64,000 nt of DNA from Bimuria novae-zelandiae CBS 107.79 (Eukaryota > Ascomycota > Dothideomycetes > Pleosporales > Didymosphaeriaceae). Made by a program: the position numbers and the translations under genes. The stretch lies in NCBI GenBank assembly GCA_010015655.1, contig ML976707.1:401498-465497 (forward strand), written 5' to 3'. This document shows positions 1 to 9,930 of this stretch, one piece after another. Position 1 is the stretch's first letter, and each line of letters starts with the position of its first letter. A model generated the notes under the pieces. That model was not told the DNA's origin and ran no database searches. It saw only the letters and a program-made list of their open reading frames with translations.

Positions 1-1811
1 CGCTGCTCAAAGCGGCGCTGCTTCAAGATGTCCAGACACGCGCAGAAGCGCTCCCAGAAGTCGCGGTGCAGCGGGCGGTCTATCTTGCGGAGGGAATCTT
101 TGTTCGATGCGTCGATGGAGACGTAGAGCTGGGTGACAGGGATGAGGGAGGCGAGCTGTGCGGGGTGCTGCGCGTTGCAGACGAGGAAGGTGGAAATGCG
201 GTTCGCGTGCATGATGGCAAGGAGCTCGTTGATGTGTGGGTAAAAGATAGGCTCGCCGACTAGACTCAGCGCGCAGTGACGTATACGCATGGCCTCGGCG
301 AAGCGCTCAGCGCGTACACCAGGCACGCCCTTCATCATCTTGATCTTCTTGTAGTGCGCGGCGGTGATGCCATCGTAGATCAGGTCGGGGGCGTCGGTGA
401 TCCAGCGCCATGTGGTACCGACGGGGTTGGTGCCGTGGCGCCAGCAGAAGACGCATTTGTTGGAGCAGGAGAGCGAGGGTGTGGCCTCCATGCAGAGGTG
501 GGATTGGATGCCGTAGAAGGAGTATTTGTAGCAAGAGCCGCGGCCGCGCAGGGCGGACTTGGTCCAGCGGCAGATTTTAACGCCGGAGTGGGAGCCGATG
601 ATGCTGTAGCCCTGCTTTGTGAGGGCTGCATGTGTGGGAGAGGTTACTGGCACCATCTCCTTGGGCGCAGAAACGGGCTTAGAGGCTTTCGACTTGTAAC
701 TTGTGAAGTCGACAGGAATAGGGTTTGGAGACTCAGAGTTGACCATGGAGCCTAAGTCTTCTAGATCATCGACTCGTGTTGCTTTCCGGGGCTTTGACGT
801 GATGCCTTCGCCGTCGCTGTCCTCCGCCACGTCCTCGTCTTCGTCATCGCTTTCAGCTGGGTCTCCACTGCCAGGAACACCTTCTCCCAAACCTCTTCCT
901 TCTGCAAGTTCTACGAGAGCCTCTTGAACACCGGCGCGCCACTCTCCTAATCGTGCATCGACGTCGCTCTTGACATCGCCTATGCCTAGTGGATACGCTC
1001 TCTTCCTCCCCGTTAGCCTCGCCATCCACTTGTCAACCTCTCTTGCCTGACTACAAAACCCTTCCTCTTCGGTGGGCCACCCTTCTTTGTCCCCAAAACC
1101 GAATACTGAGTACCCCACCAAACCACTCAGTGGTGCAGTGTCGATCCGGAAGTCATTGTGCGTTTCTTGGAGGTTCTCGAGGAAGTTGTCTAGGACAGTA
1201 TCGATATTGTATGTAGGGAGGAGGAGGATGTAGAAGTGCTTGGTGTTCGAATCGGCCTTCGGAGGGGTGAGAAAGTAATCGTCGTATTCAATGTATGAGA
1301 GGTCATGGGTTTGCGGTTCTAGAAGGGACGCAGATTGGTCACAGCCGACCGTCCACTCGGTCAATGTCTTCGCCAGCTGCGTGGCATAGCACTCGGTGGT
1401 GCCAGAGAGCGACTGGAAGAACACCAGTGGCTGTATTTTATCTGTCTTATGGTCGAAGTTTGAAGCAGGCGGTGTGCGCTGCTTAGGCACTTTCTTGCCC
1501 TTGACGGTCTTCGGACCCTTTTTGACCTTGATTACTGGCACCGGCACAGCAACGTCGTCAGCATGGTTGTCCACGTTCAGCGCCGGGACGACGATGGTGG
1601 TGTTTTCAGGTAGCCATTCCGGTCGCAACTCAATTTCCTTCTTCTCGACCGGCGAGGAAGGCGGAGGCGAGACCAAAACCTTTTGGCGCCTGCTTCGGAG
1701 ATAGACGATAACGTGTACTATGATGGCGAGGGACAACGCGGACAGCAACAGCGGCACGCGATGGTTGTGCCATAAGAGCAGCAGCTCTGTCAAAAAGTCA
1801 GCGAGCCACAT
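1..1811 (-). CDS. TYW1: TYW1, tRNA 4-demethylwyosine synthase (3' end beyond the left edge)
   Basis: Radical-SAM enzyme of wybutosine synthesis: it condenses N1-methylguanosine-37 of tRNA-Phe with pyruvate to form the tricyclic 4-demethylwyosine. About 603 codons are open without a stop from the ATG at 1811 to the window edge. The order is an N-terminal membrane helix (about residues 18-37, VPLLLSALSLAIIVHVIVYL), a flavodoxin-like FMN domain beginning around LVFFQSLSGTTECYATQLA, an acidic linker (SDDEDEDVAEDSDGE), then the radical-SAM domain with the 4Fe-4S motif CSNKCVFCW (CxxxCxxC) and the family block RHGTNPVGTTWRW. The N-terminal anchor and flavodoxin fusion are typical of eukaryotic TYW1. 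Fungal homologues are roughly 700-800 residues, so the last 100-200 are missing here. No intron is needed. Family call is firm. Confidence 0.93.
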   Translation of the reverse strand, partial: MWLADFLTELLLLWHNHRVPLLLSALSLAIIVHVIVYLRSRRQKVLVSPPPSSPVEKKEIELRPEWLPENTTIVVPALNVDNHADDVAVPVPVIKVKKGPKTVKGKKVPKQRTPPASNFDHKTDKIQPLVFFQSLSGTTECYATQLAKTLTEWTVGCDQSASLLEPQTHDLSYIEYDDYFLTPPKADSNTKHFYILLLPTYNIDTVLDNFLENLQETHNDFRIDTAPLSGLVGYSVFGFGDKEGWPTEEEGFCSQAREVDKWMARLTGRKRAYPLGIGDVKSDVDARLGEWRAGVQEALVELAEGRGLGEGVPGSGDPAESDDEDEDVAEDSDGEGITSKPRKATRVDDLEDLGSMVNSESPNPIPVDFTSYKSKASKPVSAPKEMVPVTSPTHAALTKQGYSIIGSHSGVKICRWTKSALRGRGSCYKYSFYGIQSHLCMEATPSLSCSNKCVFCWRHGTNPVGTTWRWITDAPDLIYDGITAAHYKKIKMMKGVPGVRAERFAEAMRIRHCALSLVGEPIFYPHINELLAIMHANRISTFLVCNAQHPAQLASLIPVTQLYVSIDASNKDSLRKIDRPLHRDFWERFCACLDILKQRRFEQ

Positions 1812-2563
1812 GGATTTCAGCAAGAATGTGCATACCGTTTGGTAACACCAGTAAGCGATCTAGCAACATGGCTACTGTGGTGCAGCGAACATGCACGCTT
1901 GCGAATGGCCGACACGAACTTTTGCGAAGTGTGGGGGGAGACCGTGGAGGGGCACTTGCCAAGGCCGAGGCTGCCCCTGAGTAGCCCGATAGCACTTACT
2001 TCAGGACGCTCGCATGGAACAACAGATACTCTGGTCTGATTGCATTTGACGCTCTATATGTCTTTCGTTATTCCGAGTAACAAAGGCGGTCCATATCCAG
2101 CGCGAAAGTGTCTTCGAATTGTGTTTCTACCAGCGACAAGCATAATCGGCTTCATCCAGCGACCTGAAAGCATCGATCCAGTTCCACAGTCGGTGCTGCT
2201 TTATCTGTTCATAGAGTTTACACACCAAACCCGGGTAATAGCCAAAGACAGTTCTAACCCCTCGTTTCCAAAGGAAAGCAGTCCACCGGTCGTGCAAACA
2301 ATACGAGCTACTATGAAAGCAAGGCCGGCCCGGAAGTCTAGGCCACCATTCATTTTACACTAAGACTATCGTCGTGTGTACAACAGACTAATCCATGTCG
2401 CTATGTCGATAGCGCCTTCATTATCAAGTACAGCTGGTAACGCCCAAGATCGTGTCAAGAAACTTACGTTGAGCCGCGGACCCACCAAGTACTTCCGCCC
2501 TATTAACGCGTCCAAATGTGTAATTTAAGATGCAAACCATCAAGGATATTCGCTCATAAGAAC

Positions 2564-2626
<63 letters not shown>

Positions 2627-3057
2627 ACAGGTATTCAGGCGACAGCTCATACAGTCCGCGCTGCAGATAGACCCTCCTCTAAAAGGTCCAACCGGTTCGC
2701 GAATCCCGGGTTTACTATTATTCCAAGCTGTCTTAGTCTGCCGGGCTAGTGATAAACGGTATGGCAGTATTACTCTCATTCTCAAGGCGATAAGCCTCAT
2801 GCTACCTGCCTGTCACCCATAGTCCCTTGATGCTCGCTGTTTCACTCAAAGCCAATCTTTAACATGGCGCTTCTTCAAAATCTCGCTTGACGAGCCTCTT
2901 GTTCGAGCTGTTCTGAGCCCGTCTCCTTTGGTTTTTTGTTGACTTCCGCTTACTAGGTTGTCTACCATGGAACACGTCCCACCAACAACAGAGGATAGGA
3001 AAGAAAAAGTCGCCCGGAAAACTTCACAGAAGTACTCCACATACTCCATCGACCACA
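1812..3057. other. Intergenic region with a long C homopolymer
   Basis: No coding signal stands out. ORFs here lack family motifs, and those near 2.5-2.8 kb are poly-Pro/poly-Gly artefacts of the C tract. It should hold the TYW1 promoter at its left end and the upstream region of the gene starting near 3058. Confidence 0.6.
2565..2625. repeat. Poly-C tract, 61 nt
   Basis: Uninterrupted run of cytosines (guanines on the other strand) between AACA and GACAGG. The exact length is likely to vary between isolates or assemblies. A G-tract of this size on the minus strand can form G-quadruplex structures (inference). Confidence 0.97.
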
Positions 3058-5090
3058 ATGTCTTTAGGGAGGAGGGCCACGTCATCGAAATGCTCTGGCC
3101 GCGGCTCGAGTTCCCTCTCGCGTGCTTCGAGCCGCACGCTCGCAAGGGGTCCCCTTTTGGACCCTGATCTCAACAGCCCGATCGCCATCCGCACCAAGAA
3201 AAGTCTGCAAAGTACCGACCCGAATGCGCAAGAATCCTGTCTCGAACGTACCTCTGCGCCCATATTAAAAGTCCCTGGGAAGGATGCAAAAAACCTCGAG
3301 GTGAGGGAGTACTTGCTAAACGTGCTCACTAAGACGGGTTGGGGACTTGCTATCGACTTCAAGAGCGAAATCTGGGCTACGGTCAACAACTTTGTCGGTA
3401 ACGGCTACGCGCTGCATAGTAGATACAGGGCAAACAGCCTTCAGGACATCTGCCCTACCACCATGACTACACTACAGACCAACGGAAATCCGCAGACGCA
3501 GAGGATCAGCCCGACCACTCGCGCCAACATCGCCGAGTGCGTCATGCGCGAGATGGAGCGGTACTTTGAGGTAGAGAAAACGAACCTAGACGAAAGTTAC
3601 GGCAAGAGTGGAGGCGAACAAACGCCTGTATACACGGGTACGGATAGTGACGGTCATGATAGGAATTCTTGGAATAGGAGCGCAGAACAGCGTGAGGTGC
3701 GGCAGTTTATACGACGCCCGCAGAGCAGAGTTACATTGCCCGAGGAATGGATGAGTGAAAGCTTACGAGCAAGGACCGTGTACGTGCAACTACCAAGAGC
3801 CTAAATATCAACCACTGACAACCGTAGAGTTCCCGTCTCAGTCAACACTCAGCGGCCGCACCTGGAGACCGCGCACCAAAATTTCCACCAGAAAGCGAAC
3901 TCTCCTTCATCAGCAAACCCTCTGCCAAACCCATGCTGGTAAACATCACGTCTGTATCTAAAAGTCAGCAAACTACCGACACTGCAGAAAGTGACAGTCT
4001 ACGAGCCATGGAAGAACGAGAAGGCAGCAGGATTGGCACTGGACCAATGTCGACACGCGAGCTGAGAGCTTCCCTGAAAAACCGGTACCACACAATACGT
4101 CCATCCATTTTACCACTTCCTAATAACTCGTCCGGGACTAAAGCCCTGTCGCGAGTGAAATTCTACGTTGACCGGGCCACCATCAGAAGGGTTCCCTCGT
4201 CTGACTGCGTCATCGCTGCAGGCTTGCAGGAGGTAATCGCGACACCCATCGCAGAAGACCCAGAAGACGCAGAGGACGCAGAAGACCTCAAATCTTCAGC
4301 TACCAGTTCTGTCTCAGCCGGCCTAGCGGGTAATGGAGCGTCAGCGCAAAGTAACGTGGAGGAACAGGATACCCGCCCAAACGACAATGTTGGCGCCACG
4401 TCGCACGAGACATCTCCTCCCAGCACAGAGGTCAGCGACGAGACAGAAGAACTTGCGGATTCAGTTTTGCCTTCTGCTCAACCCAACACAGGAAAAGATG
4501 ACACAGAAGAGGACGCAGATTCATTGGTGTCTCTATCTCAACGCAGCACAAAGAATGACGACACAGCAAAACTTGCGGATACAACACCGTCTCCAGCTCA
4601 TCCTGACGCCGGCAACAGCAAACCCCCAGAAGACGCCCGCCCCGACTCCCCAGTGGAGCAAGCGATAAAACCTCCCCAAAAGCCTCCTGCGGCCCCCGGG
4701 ATGATCACACACTGGATTACACACCTCCCCCAAAACCTCACACCCATAGAAATGCCCCTCAATCCGTCGCCTTCATCTGTTCCTCGTTCTGATGCCGACG
4801 ACGTCGATGCGATCACGACCGCGATACCTAAGCTCTACCAGGGAAACACCACGAGGGTAAACGATATACCAGTGGGTAGAGAGGATCAACATGGGGAGCT
4901 GCCTCTAGATGAAGTAGAAGTGGCTGAGGCGCGTGTGCAGACGCAAGAGGCGACGGCTGCGAGGCAGCAGGTTGCGCTAGGCAAGGATAGCGAGCTGAGG
5001 CAGATGAAGAAGAGGAGATATGGCTTCAAGAGGCTGTGGAAGAAGCTGAGGAGTAAGGACGGTGGTGGACAGACTGGCAATGAAGCGTAG
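3058..5090 (+). CDS. Unknown low-complexity protein, two exons
   Basis: I do not recognise a family. Two long open stretches (3058-about 3779, and about 3828-5090) lie in different frames and are joined by a probable short intron: a GTACGT donor at 3780, CACTGAC branch-like sequence, and TAG/GAG acceptors at 3827/3829. Using 3780-3829 keeps the frame and gives about 660 residues. The N-terminal part (about residues 80-130, EVREYLLNVLTKTGWGLAIDF) looks folded. The remainder is Ser/Thr/Asp/Glu-rich and probably disordered. It contains three imperfect repeats of about 20 residues around DETEELADS, DDTEEDADS and DDTAKLADT. It ends in a basic helix, KKRRYGFKRLWKKLRSK. The start at 3058 is the first ATG of the frame and is uncertain; splice sites were inferred from sequence only. 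Confidence 0.6.
4435..4620 (+). repeat. Three degenerate tandem repeats inside the unknown protein
   Basis: A unit of 60-63 nt begins each time with GACGAGACAGAAGAACTTGC or a close variant (near 4435, 4498 and 4558) and encodes D-D/E-T-E/A-...-ADS/T followed by a Ser/Pro/Gln stretch. Confidence 0.65.
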
Positions 5091-5915
5091 GGCTGCAGAT
5101 GTTATGGCCAGTTTTTGAGAATGTTTCCATTGTCTCGCTAGAAGTAGGAAATTCTGGATATCGATTCGCGCGTGGGAAGTGTGATACATGGTATTTTCAA
5201 TAGGCGTGACCCGTGGTCGTGAGCGTGGCATATGCATTGCCCTCCCCAACGCCGGAGAATTGACCACCGCTACGAGTAATAGATGCGTAAGCGATAGCGT
5301 AGTACTTTTGGTACTGCACCACAATAATCTTTAACTTTGGAGACTCTCTCGCAGTGATCCACATAATCATAAGCGTGATACGCATAGCGAGCTAATGTGT
5401 TAGCACTGATGCCACAAGTCTGCTCTCAGCGAAAATGTAGGCAATGGGTTAGTAGGGCCCAACTCGCCAGAAATTCGATGCCGATGTAGACCGCTCGGTC
5501 AGCGTAGGTACAGAGGAAAGGCGGAGCACTGTTCTTTATTTCCTAGTTTGGTAGTGCGCGATCACTCGGCCTGGCTGCAAGATCGAGAGGCCGCCATCAC
5601 GCCATGGGCCCGCACGGCAAAGCAATACTGTCCGTTGTCGGATCGGGTGCGACGACGCGCCAGCATGCTGGGGCTGGAATATGGGGAAGTATGATTTTTT
5701 GCAGTGTAATGCAGAGGCGAAACCGGAGAACTGTGGTCTCGATGTCTCTAAGTCCGGTTAGCGTGGGGCTACCACAAGTCCTACGCGCGGCTTCCATCGG
5801 CTCAGCTTTCACCCAGATTCCATGGCTCTCGACGCAATAGGTCACGAGTACATATTTGAAGAGACCTATAGCTCCCACTGAATGTCTCAGTTCTCTCTCT
5901 CTCACAATAAATAAC
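5091..5915. other. Intergenic region upstream of proline dehydrogenase
   Basis: No supported gene. Only short overlapping ORFs on both strands. A CT-rich tract (TTCTCTCTCTCTCACAATAA) directly precedes the chosen proline dehydrogenase start, as is common in fungal promoters and leaders. Confidence 0.6.
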
Positions 5916-7385
5916 ATGCGCTCACGATTAATCACCCGGGCGAAGCCCTCCGTATTCCGCGTTCCGCGCGCTCAATCATATGCTCCCTTCACTACCACAC
6001 AAGCAACCAGCCCTTTCCGCCGGAAGGAGGATGCAACACTACCAAGTATACAAGATCGAACACAGGATCGCGTTTTCAAGGATTTACCACTTTCTGACCT
6101 CGCCCGAACATTATCCGTCCTTTCCGTTGCCGCTTTGCCAACCCCTCTCCTGTCAGCGATCATCGGCTTCGTCAGACGACACAGCGGGCTTATCGTTTCT
6201 TCACGGATACTATCGTGGCCAATCAAGAAAACTTTCTACAAGGTCTTCTGTGTTGGAGAGACCAGATCCGAGATCGCCGCAAACATCGCCACTCTCCGGT
6301 CTAGAGGCATCAATGGCGTGGCACTCTCCTTTGCACGCGAGGCGAAACTGGACGGTTCAGCAGCCAACTCCAACTCCGGAGCGGAAGACAAAGCGTTGAG
6401 TAGCTGGGTTGCTTCAAACATCGAGACCATCTCCCAGGTCAGCTCCAATGACTACATCGCCGTGAAGTTTACCGGCGCTGGCGCAGCGTCTGTAAAAGCG
6501 ATGCAAGACTTCAACTTCACCGATTCGACCAAGTTCGATGGGCTGAAAGCACTCAAGGACGGAATGTTCGAAATATGCGACTTTGCGAAGCAGCGCGGCG
6601 TCAAGGTCATGGTGGATGCGGAGTCGTCACTGCACCAGCCCGCGATCGACTACCTCACTCTGGAAGCCATGGCTGCGTTCAACACCCAGGGCAGCGCCCT
6701 CGTATTCAACACCTATCAAATGTACGTCTCCTCCCTCCTCATCCCTGACTCTCCCTGTTTAATTCTTCAGTCACTAACCTTCGTGTGTAAAAGGTATCTA
6801 AAGGCCTCTCTCGACAACCTGAAATCCCACCTCCAGATCGCCTCCACGAAGGGCTACACCATGGGCATCAAGCTCGTGCGTGGCGCCTACATCTACGTCG
6901 AGCCCAACCGTGCCGGCATCATTCACGATACCAAGCCCGCGACCGACACTGCATACGATGACGCCGTCGACATGCTAATCCGCGGCACGCCCGTCAGCTC
7001 CACCCCCGACGCGAAGCCCTGGTCCGCAGAGGTCATGCTTGCCACGCACAACACGCAGAGCGTCGATAAGGCGATGTCGCTGTACCGCCAGCGCAACCAC
7101 ATTGGCCAGCCAGTCCAGAAGCTTGTGTTTGCGCAGCTGATGGGCATGGCGGATGAGATTAGCATGAAGCTCGCCCGCGAGATCAAGGCTGCCAAGGCGG
7201 AGGGGAAGAGTGCGAGCGGCAGCGATGTTAGCGTGTATAAGTATAGTGTTTGGGGATCTTTGGAGGATTGCTTGTTATATATGCTGCGAAGGGCAGAGGA
7301 GAATCAGGATGCGGCGACGAGGAGTCGTGTTACGGCTGGGCTGATGCTGAAGGAGATTGGGAATCGCATAGCGTTTTGGAGATAG
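5916..7385 (+). CDS. PUT1: Proline dehydrogenase, mitochondrial
   Basis: FAD enzyme of the inner mitochondrial membrane that oxidises proline to delta-1-pyrroline-5-carboxylate, the first step of proline catabolism. Family blocks are visible in order: GINGVALSFAREAKLDG, VKVMVDAES, GYTMGIKLVRGAYIYVE, ATHNTQS, FAQLMGMADEIS, and near the C-terminus LLYMLRRAEEN, whose arginine pair binds the substrate carboxylate. The frame is open from 5856, but the ATG at 5916 gives a classic Arg/Ser-rich transit peptide (MRSRLITRAKPSVFRVPRAQ) and is preferred. A 72-nt intron at 6722-6793 (GTACGT donor, ACTAACC branch, AAAG acceptor) is in frame, so it reads through as 24 spurious codons. Removing it restores YQMYLKASL, the expected family sequence. 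The product is about 465 residues. Stop is TAG. Confidence 0.93.
   Translation: MRSRLITRAKPSVFRVPRAQSYAPFTTTQATSPFRRKEDATLPSIQDRTQDRVFKDLPLSDLARTLSVLSVAALPTPLLSAIIGFVRRHSGLIVSSRILSWPIKKTFYKVFCVGETRSEIAANIATLRSRGINGVALSFAREAKLDGSAANSNSGAEDKALSSWVASNIETISQVSSNDYIAVKFTGAGAASVKAMQDFNFTDSTKFDGLKALKDGMFEICDFAKQRGVKVMVDAESSLHQPAIDYLTLEAMAAFNTQGSALVFNTYQMYVSSLLIPDSPCLILQSLTFVCKRYLKASLDNLKSHLQIASTKGYTMGIKLVRGAYIYVEPNRAGIIHDTKPATDTAYDDAVDMLIRGTPVSSTPDAKPWSAEVMLATHNTQSVDKAMSLYRQRNHIGQPVQKLVFAQLMGMADEISMKLAREIKAAKAEGKSASGSDVSVYKYSVWGSLEDCLLYMLRRAEENQDAATRSRVTAGLMLKEIGNRIAFWR
6722..6793 (+). other. In-frame intron of proline dehydrogenase
   Basis: GTACGT...ACTAACC...AAAG, 72 nt (24 codons, no stop). An ORF-only annotation would keep it. 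Splicing joins AT|G and restores the conserved NTYQMYLKAS. Confidence 0.85.
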
Positions 7386-8028
7386 ACGGCATGGTATCCA
7401 GATGAACATAATGAATTATGAAACGATTAAATGACAAGAATGATTTGGCCTGTGCTTTCCGTCCATTGTGATTGTGTGTCATGACGTTTGGAGCCTTTAA
7501 AGATCGTGGTTACCTATAGCTGGGGGCAATTAGAAGTCTCTGGCGCATTATATCTCGCAACGACGAGAAATGAAGCCGATATTAAAGGCTTTAAACATGG
7601 TCAATTGCATTGGTGCGCGCTTTTGGCTTATGGTCATGTTCCTCTGAGACGACTGTGCACTGAGCTATCTAAATTCGTTGCTTTGCCTTCACCAACCCTG
7701 GAGCTGAAGTCTTTCTCAGTCAATGAACATATATCTCTGAGCATTAAATTTCAATCGTTGTTGCTTGAGCTTGATCCAATCGCATCACATGCTTCCGCAT
7801 ACATGCCACTCCGAGCTTTTCTTTTATCGTCACCAACGACTTGAACGGATGATACAACAAACATCAACTGGAAAATGCAACGACTACTGCAAAAGAAGGG
7901 GGGCATCGATACACCCACAGACATTGCCAGAGGACATTCACCCAACCCCACAGGTGATAAACGCTACCAGGCCAGGCTGACCATTATACTCGAAGAGGTG
8001 CATCCCCACCCCTCGTACCTCCCAAACC
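7386..8028. other. Intergenic region between convergent genes
   Basis: Proline dehydrogenase and the CE1 esterase converge here. No confident gene. The stretch around 7826-7925 is one copy of a diverged inverted repeat whose partner lies at about 9540-9635. Confidence 0.55.
7826..7925 (+). repeat. Diverged repeat, copy A (partner at 9540-9635, inverted)
   Basis: Read on the plus strand this aligns with the reverse complement of 9540-9635 at about 75 percent over roughly 65 nt. Shared blocks include TATC-TCA-CAACGAC-TGAAC, CAACTG, AAATGC and AAGGG. Differences fall mostly at every third base, so both copies keep a similar peptide: YRHQRLERMIQQTSTGKCND here and YHHQRPEQILRHTATEKCDD there. Origin unknown. 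Confidence 0.65.
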
Positions 8029-8967
8029 CTACGCCATCAACCCAAAGAACTTCAACAAAACGCCCTCCACCACCGGCGCAATATGCCCAACCCCCTGCCC
8101 AAAATACCCCACCACCTTCTCCCCCTCCCCATACACCATCTTCGTATACTGCGCGCCCTCCTCAACCTCGCTCCCCGTCACATTCCGCGTATTACTCACA
8201 CCCAGCACAGCGGCCCATTGCTTCAACGCCTCATACCCAGCCTTCGGCCTCACCAACGTATCCGCCAGCCCGTGCGCAATCAGGACCCGCGGCCTTGGGC
8301 CAGTGTAGCTGGGGTACGCGTTTTTCACGAACTGCGCCCACTCCGCCGGTGTATGCGAGAGTCCCTGGGTGCAAGTCTGGTTCGCCGCCAGGGGCGTAGG
8401 CGCATCTTTAGACCCTGCGAAACACGCGAATGCTGTGCCTGAGTAGGCGGCAGCCGCGGCGAAGACGTCGGGGTAGGAGCCCGCGAGCACGTTGGTCATC
8501 ATTGCACCGGAGGAGCCGCCCATGACGTAGACCTTTGCCTTGTCGGCGGAAGGGTACTTGGTCAGTGTGTGGTTGATCATCGCGATGATGCCGCTGGCGT
8601 CGCCGCCGCCGTTGTGCGTGAGTGAGGCGGCCGCGTTGACGTCCCAGCAGTTACTGTAGCGCGAGGTTTGTGGGTAGATTAGGATGAAGCCGAGGGTTTC
8701 AGAATGGGAGGGGAGTTTGGTGCCCGTGTACCATTGCTGAGCGGTTCCGCCACAGGGGTGGAGCTAGGGGGGTGAGCGGAGACGTGAGGGGGTTGGGGAA
8801 GGGGGACGCACGGCTACGATGATGGCGGGGTTGGTGGATAGTTTGGAGGGCACTGAGATGTACATTTTGAGATTGGTAGGGAGGGTGAGGTCTGTGACTT
8901 GTTGTAGGGCACCGAAAGTAGGAAGTGCGAGCGCGAGTGCGCTGGAAATGAGTGTGGACAATTTCAT
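8029..8967 (-). CDS. Secreted CE1 esterase (acetylxylan/feruloyl esterase type)
   Basis: Alpha/beta-hydrolase of the PHB-depolymerase/CE1 group that removes ester groups from plant cell-wall xylan. Start at 8967 gives a signal peptide (MKLSTLISSALALALPTFGA). A 48-nt intron at 8764-8811 (GTGCGT...CCCTAG) joins PAIIVA to LHPCGGTAQQWY, giving 296 residues. Visible features: oxyanion-loop motif HPCGGTAQQ, nucleophile motif GGSSG with Ser about residue 136, catalytic Asp in HGLADTLV, catalytic His in GVGHIAP near the C-terminus, and paired cysteines. Length matches fungal AxeA-type enzymes, and no carbohydrate-binding module is present. Acetylxylan versus feruloyl specificity cannot be told from sequence alone. 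It lies between two inverted copies of a diverged repeat. Confidence 0.9.
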
Positions 8968-9930
8968 GTTGATCCGTGTTAGTACGGTAATTGCGATTGT
9001 CGAATTTTAAAATCGGACTTCAATGAAAAGATATAGATTTGCTCACAACGACCTTCAATGACCGCCGGCGCATGATGCAGTAGCTGTTAGTCCAGACAAG
9101 CTTTCTTGAGCATCACGCAAAGATTGCACCACTTTGGAAAAAGGACGAGGAAATTGATTTGTTCCGTCACGACTTCCAAAATCGGGTGGGTATAATAGTC
9201 TGGGGGCTCAAAGACGTCAATGGGAAGGATAGCTCCCTTGCTCACGATCTAGCGACTAGGGGTGGCGAAATAGCCGGTGGAGAAGTAGAGTGCAGCGGAG
9301 TGTGTTTCCCCCGTCGGCATGTCAAGTCGGGATTTAGGATCTAACATTAGTGCACGGCAACCTGGCTCGGCAAATATTTAATCACTGAACAGCATTCGAT
9401 TGCTTCAAAGTCCTGGTGAGATGATAAAAGTCCAGACACCGACGTAAAGATTATCCTTCCTGAGTTTACCGCTATGTTTGAGATATACGGGGGCTCGATT
9501 AAATGCGGGTGCAATAATTTTTGGATTATAGGTATGTACGCGATAACCCTTCTTATAATCATCGCATTTCTCAGTTGCTGTGTGTCGCAGAATCTGTTCA
9601 GGTCGTTGATGATGATATTCGAAAATCTTTACCTCAAGGAGGCCTGAGTGTGTATTCTTGTTCTTGCAGGAAGAAATGAAGTAGTTCATTAGGTGAAATA
9701 TAGGTTTTGCAAACTGCCTGTAGATATGGTTAACAGAATTGTGGTTCGTTGGAGAAGTCATAGGTGTTGTTGGGAGAACGTCTTTGCTCCGCAAGCCGCC
9801 AACTTGCTCATGCGAGAAGTGCCACGAAAATCCGTAGGTCGCTCGAAAGTTCCATCTTAGATAAAGTGAGATACGAATTATTTACATGCATAATTAGTTG
9901 AACGGATGAAAGAGACGCAAAAGTCGCTTT
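8968..9930. other. Intergenic region
   Basis: Upstream of the esterase and downstream of the MFS pseudogene. Holds copy B of the diverged repeat. The minus-strand ORF over 9405-9794 has no signal peptide or known motif, and I treat it as repeat-derived. Confidence 0.5.
9540..9635 (-). repeat. Diverged repeat, copy B (partner at 7826-7925)
   Basis: Reverse complement aligns with copy A, with mostly third-position differences. The pair brackets the CE1 esterase in inverted orientation. Confidence 0.65.

Noticed and set aside
2516..2800. ORFs with poly-proline and poly-glycine runs
   Set aside because: They are only the translation of the C homopolymer; flanking sequence has no coding character.
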